This document shows, piece by piece, positions 11,501 to 25,100 of a stretch of DNA of 64,000 nucleotides. The stretch lies in contig NC_051103.1 of NCBI RefSeq assembly GCF_901709675.1, positions 4,573,501-4,637,500 on the forward strand, given 5' to 3'. A program made the translations under genes and the position numbers. How positions within the stretch are numbered: the first letter of the stretch is position 1; each line of letters starts with the position of its first letter. The notes under the pieces are model-generated. The model did not search any database and was not told the DNA's origin. It worked only from the letters and a program-made list of their open reading frames with translations. The stretch is from Syngnathus acus (Eukaryota; Chordata; Actinopteri; Syngnathiformes; Syngnathidae).

Positions 11501-14500
11501 TGTTGCTAGGTTACCGCCTGATAGAATATACAGTATGTAGGTGCTCTTACGTAACATTAGTATGCAGATATTATTTTAGATGCACTTTGCACATAACATT
11601 CTTTATTTTTTTTACTCTAAGGGTCATGTGGGGTCAACACAGGCATAAAAAATATTTTTGCAAGCACATATTTGTCTGTTTTGATATTGTGACATTTTCT
11701 GAATATTCTGCTGTGCTTCTGCTTTTCAGGTTAAAGATCTCACCAAGTTTTTGGATCCCAGCGGTCTGGGAGTCATCAGCTTTGAAGACTTCCACCGAGG
11801 GATTTCTGCTATCGGCAATGGAGGCGAGTGAAACGCATTGTTGTGGTAAAGTTATGCTAATTTCTGAAGGTAAACTGAAATCAATCAAAAAGAAATATTA
11901 CCACCAGATTGTTGCTGCGATGCATCAAAGCATCGCTCGGCTCAATCCACTCAACCGTATTGATGCCATTAGACTTTTCCAGCGCTTTCCAGGTTGAATA
12001 GGTCTGGTTACCCTGAGACATTAATAAAACATGCACTTGAAAGCTTGAGCTCCACCAATACTCGGGGCATGTCGGAGAGGGCAGAGAGTCCTGTTCGCCT
12101 AAATATTTTAGAGCTCCCCCCCTTCTCTCTCTTTTTTTTTTTTATTGTTCTTCCTTTTGGTTGCCAAAGACACAGCTGGCTTGTAAATGCACCTTCAGGA
12201 ATCTCAGTCATGCCCGTGTTGCGCTATTTTGAAAACAACATGAGGAGCTTTTTTGCCACCTTTACTAAAGTGGTCTAATAGCAAAGTACCGTGTTTGCAG
12301 AGCTTCCTTTGCACAATGATGTCATGTTTACACCTATGAAACACGTGTTGCCTCTCCTATCCGCAGGTCCCGAGCCGCAGCTGTACAGCGCAAACTACAG
12401 CCCGGGCGACGGAGCCGTCGGTTGTCCGGAAGAATACGACGAGGTGAGCAGTGGTCACGTGCTACTTCCTGTCGTCGTGGTAACCAACCGAACTGTCGGT
12501 GCACTCTCACTCTTGCCGCCGCAACCGAGCAAGCTATCATTACCGCTCGGAGAATATTCCGCAACACCAAACAACCTGCTTTGGCTGACATTGAGTAGCA
12601 TCTGGCAGGCTGAGCTTTCCAGGATTCTTTGACAAATATTGAATCGGGCGGATCACAAAAGAGTCTTACATGAGCTCGGACTGTTTTTATACTTGCGGTT
12701 CGCATATCTGGCATTCCTGACCATGTGCTCCGTTTGTATATTTAACCGCCATATTGTTGCTGGCCTCTGCAAAAATGGAAACGTTGTGCATTTTTTTGAA
12801 CGGTGGAGTGCGATAATTAGTGTTGCCTTCACCTTTTGCTGGCAAAGAAATATAGTTTTTTTTTTTTTTTAAAGATAGGTTTTTAAAATAATTGTATAAT
12901 AAATGACCTTGTAGAGTGATCGCAATCAAAGCAAACATTAATCCAAAGTTAATTATTGATCCAAGGCGATTGCTGTGTCTGTCGCTTGCCTGCTGGCTGT
13001 GAGCAACGTTTGAACGTCCTGCATCTTTTTTGAAGTAGTCCCACCACCTGTGTCCACCGACTTGTTTTTCCACTTTGGGGGGGGAAAAAGAAAAAAAAAA
13101 AAAAAGAGAGTGCCTCCTCAATGCTCGCACTGTTCCGCCACTGTTTGCTTTCAAAACAAGCGAGGTGACGCTGTACGGCCGAGGGGCAAGGACCTCTCCA
13201 CCCAGTTTTTCCCCTTCACTCCCCATTTTCCTCCTTTTTTTTTTTTTTTTTAATTAAATGCTTACATTTATTTTAAAATCAACGGCCACCTGTAATGCGG
13301 TCGCACGACTGGAACGCTTACGTAACACTTTCATGATGTGCACTTTGAGATATGGTAGATTCATAATCATTGTAAAAGCCGAAGAAAGATTACGTCGTCG
13401 TCACGGTGACGGAACCTTACTGCTGACTAACTTTTATAGACTTTGGTCTCCTCCCCCCCTGACCACCCAGCGGACCTGAACGTGTGTGTACAGTACTTTC
13501 CGTTTTTCAAAGCAGCTCTGTCTCAGTGGAGAAGAGGAAAGCGTTTTAGGATGCTGGAATGGCACGCCGGCTTTTCCTGTCCTAGGAGAATGATTTTAGA
13601 CATGGTGGCTAGCTTAAAGATGTTTCTGATGCATTTTAGATTTTGAAACTAATGATTTTTTTTGTGTGGCCGCAGCAAAATGAGGTGACGGACAGCGCTT
13701 ACCTGGGTTCCGAGAGCACCTACAGCGAATGCGAGACCTTCACGGACGAGGACACGGGCGCCCTCGTGCCCCCCGAGATGCACGAGGATGTGGACACGGA
13801 CAGCGGCATCGAGGCGGCACTTCATGACCCCGAAGAAGCCATAAACAGGTTGGTTAAAACATTTTCTGCTTGTTCCATTTTTTTTTTGGTCATATGTGAT
13901 TGAACAACCATCATGACTGAGCCAAAGGTTAAGCTTCCATTAGTAAGTTCAGTGACCCTTGGCTGTGGTCATGTGATGTCCGCGCCAGTCGTCCCGGGTA
14001 AGTGACTTCGAGTTCTATTTGGGTCAGCAGACGGGCAGATTAATGGGAAGGAATAGGTTGCTATTCTTGTGCACTTTCTGGAATCCCATTTTCCTGAATG
14101 GCCAGCAAAGTTTTCACGCTAGCCAAAGCTGAAGCACTTTCTCAAGAGATCCTTCCAACTTTGTTAAACAAGTTTGTTCTATTTGGCTGGGAAAGGTTTG
14201 AGATAAGACCACAGAAAAAAAAAAGTTCATGGCAGTTTGGAGTAACAGGTGCAATTTATTTGGACTTGTCCTGTTTTTTTTTTTCTTTTTTCACCCTTTG
14301 GATATTTTATTCCAAAATGTGTCGTCTCCAGTTTGGATAGTGTTTAGGCCAAATGACAAGTGCTGACTTTGTGATCTGCCTGGATGACGGATGCCTTCCA
14401 ACCTTGAATTCCAGGAAGTGTTGAGCTCAGCACTTTTGTTGTTTTCCCCTATTTTTTTTTTTCTTTCTTTCTCTCGGAATAAGCCGTTTTCCTCCATTGT

Positions 14501-17500
14501 CCGTTCAGGAACACTTCCAAAGTCCTGATGTCTCCTGACTTTTATTCATCCTTGCCAAATGTTGAACCTCATGGCTAGAATAAAAATCTATTGATTCATT
14601 TCTGGCATTTTTTTTTCCTTCATCAGATTGAATGCAAAGTCGCAGGCAATGAGATTCTCATTTAACTAGCAGGCACCGTCTTTAAATTGATTAAGGTTTT
14701 GCTAGCCGAGCAGGTTAGCATGCTAGTACGCACTGAGGAGGGGATTAAGACTGTAACAGGATTAGCCTCCCCCAAACCACTCCCCGTCCGTCTAAGTGTT
14801 ATGTGCCCACACACATTTGGCCCTCGGTCGATCGGCCGGACTGTCTGATGACCGTTGGTTAGCCTCAAATCCGTAGCCAGCCCCCATTCCGTTTACTGTG
14901 ACGCACAGATGGACAACCTCGCCTGACATCTTACCAAGACCGTCTCACGGAAGCTTTGGTTTTGTTTGAAGTTAAATCGTAAGACTTCAGGATTCCACTT
15001 TGGTTGGCCGGGGTCGTAGCCCCAGTTGCTCCTCGGCTTTCTCGCCAGAGCGTTGGAGGGCGTTTGGCGATGCGTTCTCTTCCCTCGTCCACCCTCTGCG
15101 TGAGGGAGATCAATTCCGGAAGATGTTCCAAGAACTCGGGTAAAGGGTAAGTGGCTTGTGAATTGGCTTAGTCTAATATTTGTTTAGAGCGGTTGAAAGT
15201 GCTTTTAACACCCACCCGTCTTGGCCTTCAGATAGGAAAACAACACTTGATTTGTGATGATTTGGTCATCCTGAGTGCTCTCGTGGTCTCTTGTCGGAAA
15301 AACAGGAAAAGGCTTCTCTCTTTTCAGCTTTCAAATAAAGATCAACGGGCATTTTGTTTCAGGCAAAGCTGCCATTTAGGATTAATGTGAATTAGCAGAT
15401 TAGCCACTTGTCCAGATTGCCGCTGTTCTTGTGGCTAGATTAGTTGCACTTGACTGAATTGTAAAATTGTTCCTCTTCTGCCTGTCCAGTGTTTTTTTTT
15501 TTTTTTCTATTTCACAATACATTGTTGAATTTAAAAATGACTTTTGTGTATGGCTAGGTTCTCGCTCAACTCGGAGCTACACAACCCCTCCCTAGTGGCG
15601 GTCATCGGTGGCGAGGAGGAGCATTTTGAAGATTTCGGGGAGAGCAACACCTCGGAGCTCCTGCAAGAAAGCGCCGAGGAGGGCGCCGATGTCGCCCTCG
15701 ACTGCTCTCTGGCACAGAGCCCTCAGCAGATCGATGTCTCCGCTCTGCTCTCGCCGAGGTACGCTTTTGATTTAGTAACGACGTGGAAACATCATTGTGC
15801 CATAAAGGGAAATGTATGTGTTAAATCAGTCCTGATAAGCGATAAATAAATACATTAGCACAGTGTATACTTTTGATAAATAGAAAAACAAGCATGGATT
15901 GTTTTATTATGAAAATAAGCTAGTTAGCGTGCACTTCTTTATCCATGAAATGTGAACACCAAAGTTTTCCCACCCCTGTTTTAGAGACGCTAAGGTCAAA
16001 ACATGATAAGATATCTTTTCTGGCGAAGGGCAAGATAAATATTCGCTACATAGTTTATCGTCTCTTGTGACAAGCCACGCTGACGAGAAAAGTGTAAAAA
16101 AAATGATTCCAAAACAAGTGCAACCCACAGATTTCACCCACCGGGTGCGAATGCGTCATGCTTAGCAGTGGCGGCCCACACACAAGTGGATGAACTCCTA
16201 AATATCACGACCGCTAAAGAATTTGGCTACATCGGTTTAGTCGTTCTAAATACATCATTTTTACTTTTGGCTTTGAAAATGATTCATTCGAACATTTCGC
16301 AGCAAGAATGCAAAACAACACGGACGGAAACGTTTCCTCCACACTGACTTTCCCGACATCCTTCTCAAGGAGTCTTCCTACCTCTGAAGTACCTCATGGG
16401 TCTTTTCCACACCTTAACTCACCCCCTCCCTCCTCCCCCTGCTTGTCTGTCACTCACCACTTCCGTTCTCGTCCTCTTCCTTCCCTCCTTCTTCCAGCGC
16501 ACCCGCTCCTCTCCCAGACTGCTTTCAGAGCTTCCTCAAGGAGGAGGCGCTGGATTTTTTCTGTAGCCAATGTCACAAACAAATAAGTCGTCTGGAGGAC
16601 CTCTCCACCCGTCTCAATTTCCTAGAGATGACTAGGTAACGCTCGTCTGCTCTGTGGCACCGTTTGCAGTGTTGCGCTGGTGTGTTAGATAACACGCATG
16701 CTCCCGTCCCGTGTGTTTGTTGTTCCCGCACACATAGCATCAATATGATATATTTTGGCTCCTCCCAAAAACGCTTAACAGATATCACAGGTGAGTCATG
16801 GCTTTTTTTTTGGCTGCCTTTTGTTCTCTCCCGCTTCACATTTTGAGTTACACGTTGAATGAAGCTTTTCAAAAAGTTGATTAGAAAAGACTTGCTGATC
16901 CAGGATTACTGGACCAGTAGCGGAGTTACGCTAACCCCCCCCCCGAAAATCCCATTTGATCTGCCTTTGGTAGTAAAATGGTGCTAGAAAAAAAAAACCT
17001 TTTTGATCAATTTAAAGCATTTTCCAGATCCATTCCGGAGTGTTTGTGTTTTCAGTATTTTGTTTTTGATAGTTTTAGAATACTTTGCTCCACAGTGGGG
17101 GATCCTCCGCTAGCAAAGCAGCGATGGCAGTGATAACAAAATGGTGTCTCCTTTCTTTATCAGTCTTCTCTTCCTGACCACTTTCCTGTTGTTGTTTCTC
17201 CTCCTCCAGCTCTGGCAAACGATTGTCCAGCAAGAAGGTGGCAAGGTAAGCAGATTTTGGATCTTTTCAATCTGGCCTAAGCGTGACGTTAAGCTATGTT
17301 TTGCTCCTAGACATCTTCTGCAGAACAACTCGATAACGCTAGACACGGTCAGCGACCTCACCCGTGACATCCTTGAGTTGGCTGACAATGACATCACAGA
17401 CAAGGCGAGCCGTCGCACATTAGCCGCACGTGTCGTTCAAACAAACATCCGCACGCTAATCGTCGGCGTTTAATTCTCGGCAGATGCTACTACTTGAGCG

Positions 17501-18791
17501 TCGCGTGGCGGAGCTGGAGAAGGAGTCGGAAACTTCGGGGGAGCAGCACTCGCGCTTACGGCAGGAGAACCTCCAACTGGTGCACCGCGCCAACGCTTTT
17601 GAGGAGCAGTTGAAGGAGCAGGAGCTGCTCGCCGACGAGCAGCTGGAGCACGAGACCCGGCGCCACAAGGAGGCCCTGAGCAAGCTGGAGAGGGAAAGAG
17701 GTCTGGAGATGGAAAACCTGCAGTCCAGGTACATAGAATATGTTTTGTTATGATCCTGCTTCCAGCTAGTAAGTCAAAATGTAAACTGGCTCTATACTGC
17801 CTCCATGTGGCACTGAGCTGCAAGCCACAATTTTGACAATGCTTTGTATCATCGGCTCCACAGATTGCAGCAGCTGGAGGAGGAGAACAGCGAGTTGAGG
17901 TCCTGCGTTCCTTGCCTACGAGCAAACATCGAGAGACTAGAAGAGGTTAGCGTAAAAGTTATTTTCCTACCGCTGTCCATCGAAAACATCCCAGTTGATC
18001 TCGGCCTTCGCTTTTTTTTTTTTTTTTTCGCAGGAAAAGCTGAAGCTGGAAGACGAGGTAGACGTCACGAACGACAAATGGCGGGATGAGATGGAGACCC
18101 GACAGAAAATGGCCGACAAGCTGAGCCATGAACGCCATCAGAACCAAAAGGAGAAAGAGAGCACGCAGGAGGTGGACCCGCTTTGTCCACGCTCGGGGAA
18201 TAACGGACTCCTAATAACCGCTGTCTGTCTGTCTCCTGCAGTTGATTGAGGACCTACGTAAGCAACTGGAGCATCTGCAGTTGTACAAATTGGAGGCGGA
18301 AGCAAAACGGGGCCGCTCGCCCAGCGCCGGACTGCAGGAGTATCAGACCCGAACCCGGGAAGCAGAACTGGAACAGGAGATCAAACGACTCAAACAGGTA
18401 GAAATTTCTTTTATTTCCGTTTTTTTTTTTTCTCCGCTATCACCGTCCGACTCCCTCCGCAGGACAACCGCAGCTTAAAGGAGCAGAACGATGAGCTGAA
18501 CGGCCAGATCATCAACCTGAGCATCCAGGGAGCAAAGAGCCTGATGTCCGCTTCCTTTTCCGACTCCCTGGCGGCCGAGATCAACTCGGTGTCCCGCTCT
18601 GAGGTGATCGACTTGGTTAAAATTGAATCACTCTTCTGTCTTGCTCCATTTCTGAACTTCCTTCATGTGCATCACAGTTGATGGAGGCCGTCCACAAACA
18701 GGAGGAGATCAACTACAGACTCCAGGACTACATTGACAAAATAATCGTGGCCATCATGGAGTCCAACCCCTCCATCCTTGAGGTCAAATAG
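8564..18791 (+). CDS. rab11fip3: Rab11 family-interacting protein 3 (class II FIP)
   Basis: Fourteen coding exons: 8564-9958, 11730-11823, 12367-12443, 13676-13848, 15558-15758, 16498-16635, 17210-17245, 17311-17404, 17484-17728, 17864-17945, 18034-18171, 18242-18397, 18463-18603, 18678-18791. Phases close to 1027 aa (human about 756). The extra length is mostly the 465-codon first exon, which is acidic, Ser/Pro-rich and low-complexity. FIP3 binds Rab11 and Arf6 and drives recycling-endosome transport and abscission. Seen: EF-hand loops at residues ~442-453 (DQDGDGFVRIEE, canonical) and ~474-485 (DPSGLGVISFED, degenerate); acidic TYSECETFTDEDTG; CSQCHKQI; a long coiled coil; and the FIP Rab11-binding domain ending SNPSILEVK. 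Two introns (after 11823 and 17404) start with GC. The ending IVAIMESNPSILEVK favours FIP3 over FIP4. An ATG at 8320 is an alternative start. Confidence 0.95.
9959..11729 (+). other. rab11fip3 intron 1
   Basis: A 1.8-kb intron with poly-C and poly-G runs (about 10710 and 10937) and no supported gene. It separates the exon for EF-hand 1 from the exon for EF-hand 2. Confidence 0.6.
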
Positions 18792-21107
18792 GCTCCGATT
18801 AGATGGCGGGGCAAGAAAGCCACACAGTGACCTCATCATCTAGAATAGCAACAAGTCATCCAACACCATAATAGAACATTATGATATTTGTGTGTGTGTG
18901 TGTGCGTGCGTGTCAAGCGCTCCTCAGGTTCTGGTGACTTCCATGTATTTTGGTCAGAGGAACCTGAGCCTGCATGAATGAACGCCCCCATCCTTGAACT
19001 TTGAACTTCAAAAGGAAGGACAATTGTATACCTTGAAGGCCTTAAACGCAGAGGTGATCAAACGTAAACCGGAAGCGTCGGGATTCTTGTACCAAGCTGC
19101 TGACTCGTGAGGATGAAGCACTGGTCTGATTTATTTTTCTTTTCTTTATTGATGAAGGACCTTAGTGAGTTATTGCATCATTTGTTTCTGTTTGTATTTT
19201 TTTTTAAGCAATGAAACAAGGGTCCTGGTCTTCAGGTGGGATGGAAAGTGAGAAGGAAAATTACACAAATCTCACAGTACAGTTCCAAGTAAAAAAAAAA
19301 ATTATCAAAAATGTTTTCACGCCAATGAAGTGGTGATGGATAATTTTCCGCAGTGTTAAAAAAACAAAAAAAAAACAGCTCCCACCTGATTCCAGCGTTC
19401 TCTTGCTGAGTGTTTATGAATTACTGTCAATGAAACTGTCGAGACTGAAAAGAAGTTTAACTGGTTATATGTGAAGAGTATGGAAAACCGTTTGAGCATT
19501 TATAACGAGAGAGCTTGATGAGTGCAGTTTACGAATAAGGTTTAATTGTGCACTTGTAGCGGGAAAAATGTTACGATTTAATAAGTTCTATACGTACTCA
19601 AACGGTTTTTATACTGGAGTAGAATGGTTGCACTTTGCACTAAATTTTCTTTTGCTTATATTGTGTTTTTATATATTTTTGTCCAAGGGATCAAAATGTA
19701 ATTTGACAAGTTTGCGGGAATTTAAAGCACGCTCAGGTGTGGGCTCACGCAATGACCAACCTACGAGGCAATCATAACTGCCGCATTTCATCGAAAAAGA
19801 CTTTGCTAAGTTCGCGCAGTCGCGCCTCAAGGTCAACCGTGGACTCGGCCGAAGAGCCGACCTTGAAGTTTTCTTTCACCCACGTTGCACACGGATGCTG
19901 CACCCATGTGGACAAATGAACAATTGAGTAAGTCTCAAATCTTGCTGGGGTGGGGAAAAAAAAAAAAAGTCCAGCTTTGCTTTGTGCACAAAATGTCCTC
20001 ATGCTCACTTTGTCACTCACAACGCTTTACCTGCCACTCCTCGGAATATGGCCTTGGATGTAAATGACTTGTAAAGTTTTTTCTACGCTCATTCTAGATT
20101 GTAGGTATTTTTTTAGTCAGATGGGAATAACACCAACAAATTATTTTCTCATCTCCTATGGTGAGGAAAAATTGCTGAGGCTGCCTATATTCATTTCTAG
20201 CATGTAGCGTGTACAGTTTATGTTCTCTTGGAATCACACAGATATTTATTCAATATGTGACACAAAGACATCATCTATTCTTTTTTGTTATTTTAAGGCA
20301 ATATGGAATTTACGGTGACTAAGAAATGTGCGTATCATCTCAGCTCGTTCGTAATAATTTGCTGCAAAAGGTTATTAGTTGAGGTATTCTGTATATTATC
20401 GTGACCCCTCGAGGGTCTTTCTCATAGCTATACAACTTCTAGAGTCGTCTTCCCGTTTGGAGTCAGGTACTGCATGGAAACACCGATTTTCATTGTATAC
20501 TTCTTCAATATTCAGGCTACTGACATTCTCACTTTCACTGCGATTGGAACTTTTTTTTTTTTTTTTACAGATGTGGTTCTCAAATTGTTCTGAAACACTT
20601 TGAGAATGACTTCAGTGATTCCAATTTTACTAACAGGACACGGAATGATGCCAGCTTGCTGAGCATGAGTGATGGTTGACGCACTAATACTTTAAACAGT
20701 GACATGCAACATTCCTTTCTTTTTTTGGGCAGAGCTGATTGCACTTTAACCACATTTTATTCTTTAAAAGTAAATATGTGCTAATATAACCCCAGTTCAT
20801 CCGAACAGGAAAAAAAAAATCACTCTGCTAGTCTAAAACACTGCCTATAAACAGGCCTGGTAGGAAAAGCACTGACCACACACACACACGACATTGTTAG
20901 ATCATCAATTGTAAAACCTTTGGTGTAAATATCAATTGTCATTTTTGTGGATTTGACTCCCATGCTCACTTCCAGTGTCCAAAGAAAATTCCAGGCACCA
21001 CCATCACTATGCGTAGTGAATGATTTGACATTTATTGTATGACATGGAAAGATGAAATATTGTAGAAAGAAGAAATTGTAAAACATAGTCATATTTTGCG
21101 AAATAAA
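18792..21107 (+). other. rab11fip3 3' untranslated region
   Basis: About 2.3 kb of AT-rich sequence after the stop with no supported open frame. It includes a (TG)n tract at about 18889-18912 and ends near AATAAA at 21102-21107. More AATAAA signals at about 21250-21265 could extend it. A 3' UTR of this length is expected for this gene, but the exact end is inferred. Confidence 0.55.
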
Positions 21108-21528
21108 TGTATAAATTATATCAGTATGGGTTAAAACAATGCTTTATTTTTATGTTTGGAATATTTCCTGTACTTGGGGTAAATACTATCATTTCAGTCA
21201 TTGTAAAAAGAGAAATTATAAAAGTAAGCAGTGAGCATATGAGTAGGAAAATAAAAGGAATAAAGTTACTGGCTGGGTCTGGTTTATTTTTATTTCAATA
21301 TCATACATATTACATAATTTGTCCATTCATTGACAACTCCTTACTGTTTCCACAGACTTTTACAAACAAAAAAAGTGTAAAGAATGTCAAAAAAAGTGTC
21401 CAGGTTTTGAGTTCTATTTTAGGGCTATTACCGCTTGATTAAATTGGCACGATTGCAGCAATTAAAACAATAATGTATGTTGAATAAGGGACGTATTAAA
21501 AGCGTAGTTAACACAGAACCGCGATAGG

Positions 21529-21547
21529 GGGCAGTGGTGTGCAACAT
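21529..21547 (+). promoter_or_regulatory. Weak CTCF-like G-rich site near the telo2 5' end
   Basis: ccgcgatagggggcagtgg contains the right half of the CTCF core (AGGGGGCAGTG), but the left half is poor. It lies between the rab11fip3 3' end and the probable telo2 first exon, whose donor may be ccaa|gtaagt at 21694/21695. Confidence 0.25.
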
Positions 21548-21896
21548 GTATGTCTTCCAACCTGGAAAAATAAAACAGAAGAAGATGAGTGACGATGCTT
21601 GCTAACATAAAAATTTATTGAGGTAGCACAACAGTTGAGAAATTACGTTTCTTTCCCATCAAATTATGTGAAAGTCTCATCGGAACACAACCAAGTAAGT
21701 GGTCATTAAGATGAATATTTTTCCTTGTTTTAAAGGTATACGAGTATTACGTTCGAGCGATAACGTCGATGCTAATTCAACTATTTCGAAAAAAAACCCC
21801 TTTAATTTCATACAAATTCGTCCCAAAAACAGCAATATAGATAGACGTCATATTTTTTTGTAAATTAAATAACTTGTATCATTTTAACTTACCCCT

Positions 21897-21933
21897 GTTG
21901 AAATAAATAGAAAAGCCAATAATCTATTTCAGC
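21897..21933. repeat. MITE-like fragment (copy B)
   Basis: gttgaaataaatagaaaagc followed by caataatctatttcagcc aligns with the internal block of the element at 3576-3620 and at 51627-51660. Only this block is recognisable here. Confidence 0.4.
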
Positions 21934-22168
21934 CACACCAGCATTTTATTATTGTTTTATAGGGCTGAATAATTAATCGCATATATTTCAGAAGATGACT
22001 CAATCACAGTTGCATTGTTGAGGGGGAAAGAAATCTCAATTAGGTCTGAAATCAGCCAGCCGATTTATTGGTTGGTTCTTACATCTATCCATAATAAATA
22101 ATAGCTTGAAGAAAAAAAACACAGTTTATGATATTTCTCCCTTTTCCCAAAGGAGTTTTTCTACAAAG

Positions 22169-25100
22169 ATGGAGTCTCCTTGCCTGACTACTGACATCCG
22201 CCTTGAAGTGTCCGAGTGTTTCCGGAGTCTCACCTTGTCAGCCTCAAAACAAGATGCCATCCGTTCCCTTCAAACCCTCCGCTCATACTTGGAAGAAGCT
22301 CCTGAGAATGCGAGCACTTCGTTCCAAAGGTCTCACTTCACTCGCACGCTTCAAGTCCTGATAAAGAACATGCAAGCCGACTGGTTCCACGACTTGACTG
22401 TGGCACAGCACTCTGAATTATGGGATGTCCTTTTCTTGCGAGGACCTCCTGAACAGGTTCTGCTGGCGCTGATGGAGGGAATTGGTGAGCTAAGGTACGA
22501 GATGCACTGATGCGTTTTTCTTTTTTTTTTTTAACAAAAATGAAAGAAATCCAATTTTTATTATCTATTGTTATCACCTTTCCAGACCTGGTTCAAATCT
22601 GGACCACTTGGTCAGCATCACAGAGAAGTTCATCCAGAGCGGTCGGCTGGCCGACCTGCTGTGGTCCTACTGTCTGACCACGGGTCCCGTTGACTCCCCC
22701 CAGCTCCGAGAGACCTTGCTAACACGTATCGTGGCGCTGCCTGACCTCACTGCCAATAAATTGAAGCACAACAACAAGCCCGCCTTCCTTCCTCAGCACT
22801 ACTATCCTCTGTTGGCTAAAGAGATGCTCACTGCCTTGGAGCGCACTTGCAATGCACTCAAAGGTCAAATATTTACGGAAGCGGGTTGCAAACTGTTTCA
22901 GTAGATTCTACCTTTTACTTGAGTATTTTTGTTAACATTCTGGTGTTGTATTTGACAGGTGGCACAAGCTGCTCATTGACGTTTGTGGCTCAGACACTCG
23001 GAAAACTCTGCGCCCATGGACATAGTCGTAAGTTTATATCAAGTACATATTTAATCAAGCTTTAATTACTCTTTTTTTTCTAAATACTATGTGTACTTGG
23101 TGCTTGAGGAATTGAAAACATATTCATGAATAAATAGATCTGGATGTGAGTTTAAAAAACACATATTTGAGAGCCATTGTGGGTTTGTCGTCTCTAAATT
23201 CTATTGACCAATTCTCCCCCTTTTTTTTTTTTTTTTACTTCTTACAGGTTTGTTGTTTGCAGTGATGGCTCCCAAAATGTCCAGCTCCACGCGCACAGAC
23301 ATGGTGTGGCAGAGGGTTTGCTGCAAGCTGCTGGAAAATGTTCCCCAGCGCTGGACGGAAAGCGTACTTATCGGCCTGGTGCAGGCCGTTCATGGGTGAG
23401 GGCGCTCATAAACACATTTTGGATGTTATCTAAAATGAATGTAATTCACCAATCTTATAGGTCTTTCATTTTTCAGGCCTGATGCGTTGGGTCGAATCAT
23501 GAGCAATCTTGTGTTGACAAATAAGACAGCCCAGTTTGTCATCACACATAAAATACTTTTGCTACAATACCAATATGAGGTAAGATCTCACTTGGAGCGT
23601 AAATCGTTGAATAAATTCGATTTTTCAAGTTTTTATTTTTTCATCCAGACTGGAATGTTGAGAGTTGTTCTGGGTTACCTTGCTGCTGATAAGGACAGAA
23701 GACCGCTGCTCATCCAAGTGAGTGCACAGCGTATCTCACCTTTTTATTTAGCCAAGGCACATATTTTATTTTATCAGTAAGACTAAAATAAGTTGTTTTA
23801 TTTTCTCAATTTATCATAAAAAGTCTTTTTTTTGTGTGTTCTTAGGTGTTGCGCTCCGTGTCCCAAGCGTGGGCCAACCCAAGCGCAGTGAAACACACTC
23901 CTGTGGAGCAGCAGTTGTACGTCAGCAAGGCACTGCTGCTCTGCGTCTGTCTGCTGCATGATGCTGAGCTGCAGGAGCTGCGTTCAGGTGCAAGTCTTGT
24001 ATGTGCCTAAACAGGGTTCTCACTTTTAATCGTATGAACCGCGAATTTTTTTTTTCACCCCTTCAGAGCTTCTGCAGTGCCTGCTCGGAGGCATGCAGAG
24101 CCACCTGGACAGCAACGTGGTACGCATCAGGCGTATGGGAATGGTCGTGGGCGAGTGTCTGAGCTCCCGCATGAATATCAACGGAACCAAGCTTAAATTT
24201 GAGGTCAGTTGTTTGATTGAGATGTTGTCAAGTGCAAACATTCGAAGCTCATTTGTACTGTTTGGGTATTGTAGTACGAACAGGATGAGGAAACACGAGA
24301 GCTGCTTTCTCTTCTGACTCCTTTTAACGTGGACGAATCAGAGCCTGAATCTGAAGACGGGTAAACATCTGCACAATTTCAAGCTTTTCACCGTATATGC
24401 ATTTATATGGTACCTAAATCTATTAGTAGAAAAACCTTGCAGTGATGTATGGCTGTTTGTGTTTTTTTTTTTTTTTTTTTATATCATACAGGGTCAGCCC
24501 CCCTGAAGAGATCAGAGGAAATCCATCAATGACATCATCAAAAACTGAGCCAGACTCTGACCTTGATAGGTAAAAGTATTTGCAGCACATACGTACACCA
24601 TTCCAGTGGAAGTAAGATCCATCCCCAGTCTGGTGCTTTTCTTGATCCTCAGTTATGCGTCACAAGATCCGTGACATTTCACTCAGCGTTGTTAAGAACT
24701 TCTGTTACAATTGCAGCGATGATGAGTTCACGCCTTACGACATGTCTGGAGATCAGGAAATAAATAAGGCGTCGCCACCACGCTACCTACGAGATTGTCT
24801 GGAAAGTATGTTCCCACGCCGGCCACCCCTGTCATAGTATCATATCCTGCCTGACTTTTTCTTCTGCATCCAGATTTAATTTCCTCTGAAGATCCAGAGC
24901 GCGTGGAGTTCAGTTTAAGGGTTGCCGAGGGACTGGTGAGAAAGAACGCTTTTGCGACCAAAGAGGTATGCACAGTCTACATAGTCCAGACACAAAGGAA
25001 ATGTGTTTTGCTTACACAGATTAAATATGGAAACTGAACTCTACATCAAAATTTTAAGAGGAGCTTGTGTTCCTTCATTAAACGTATATATTATACTGCC

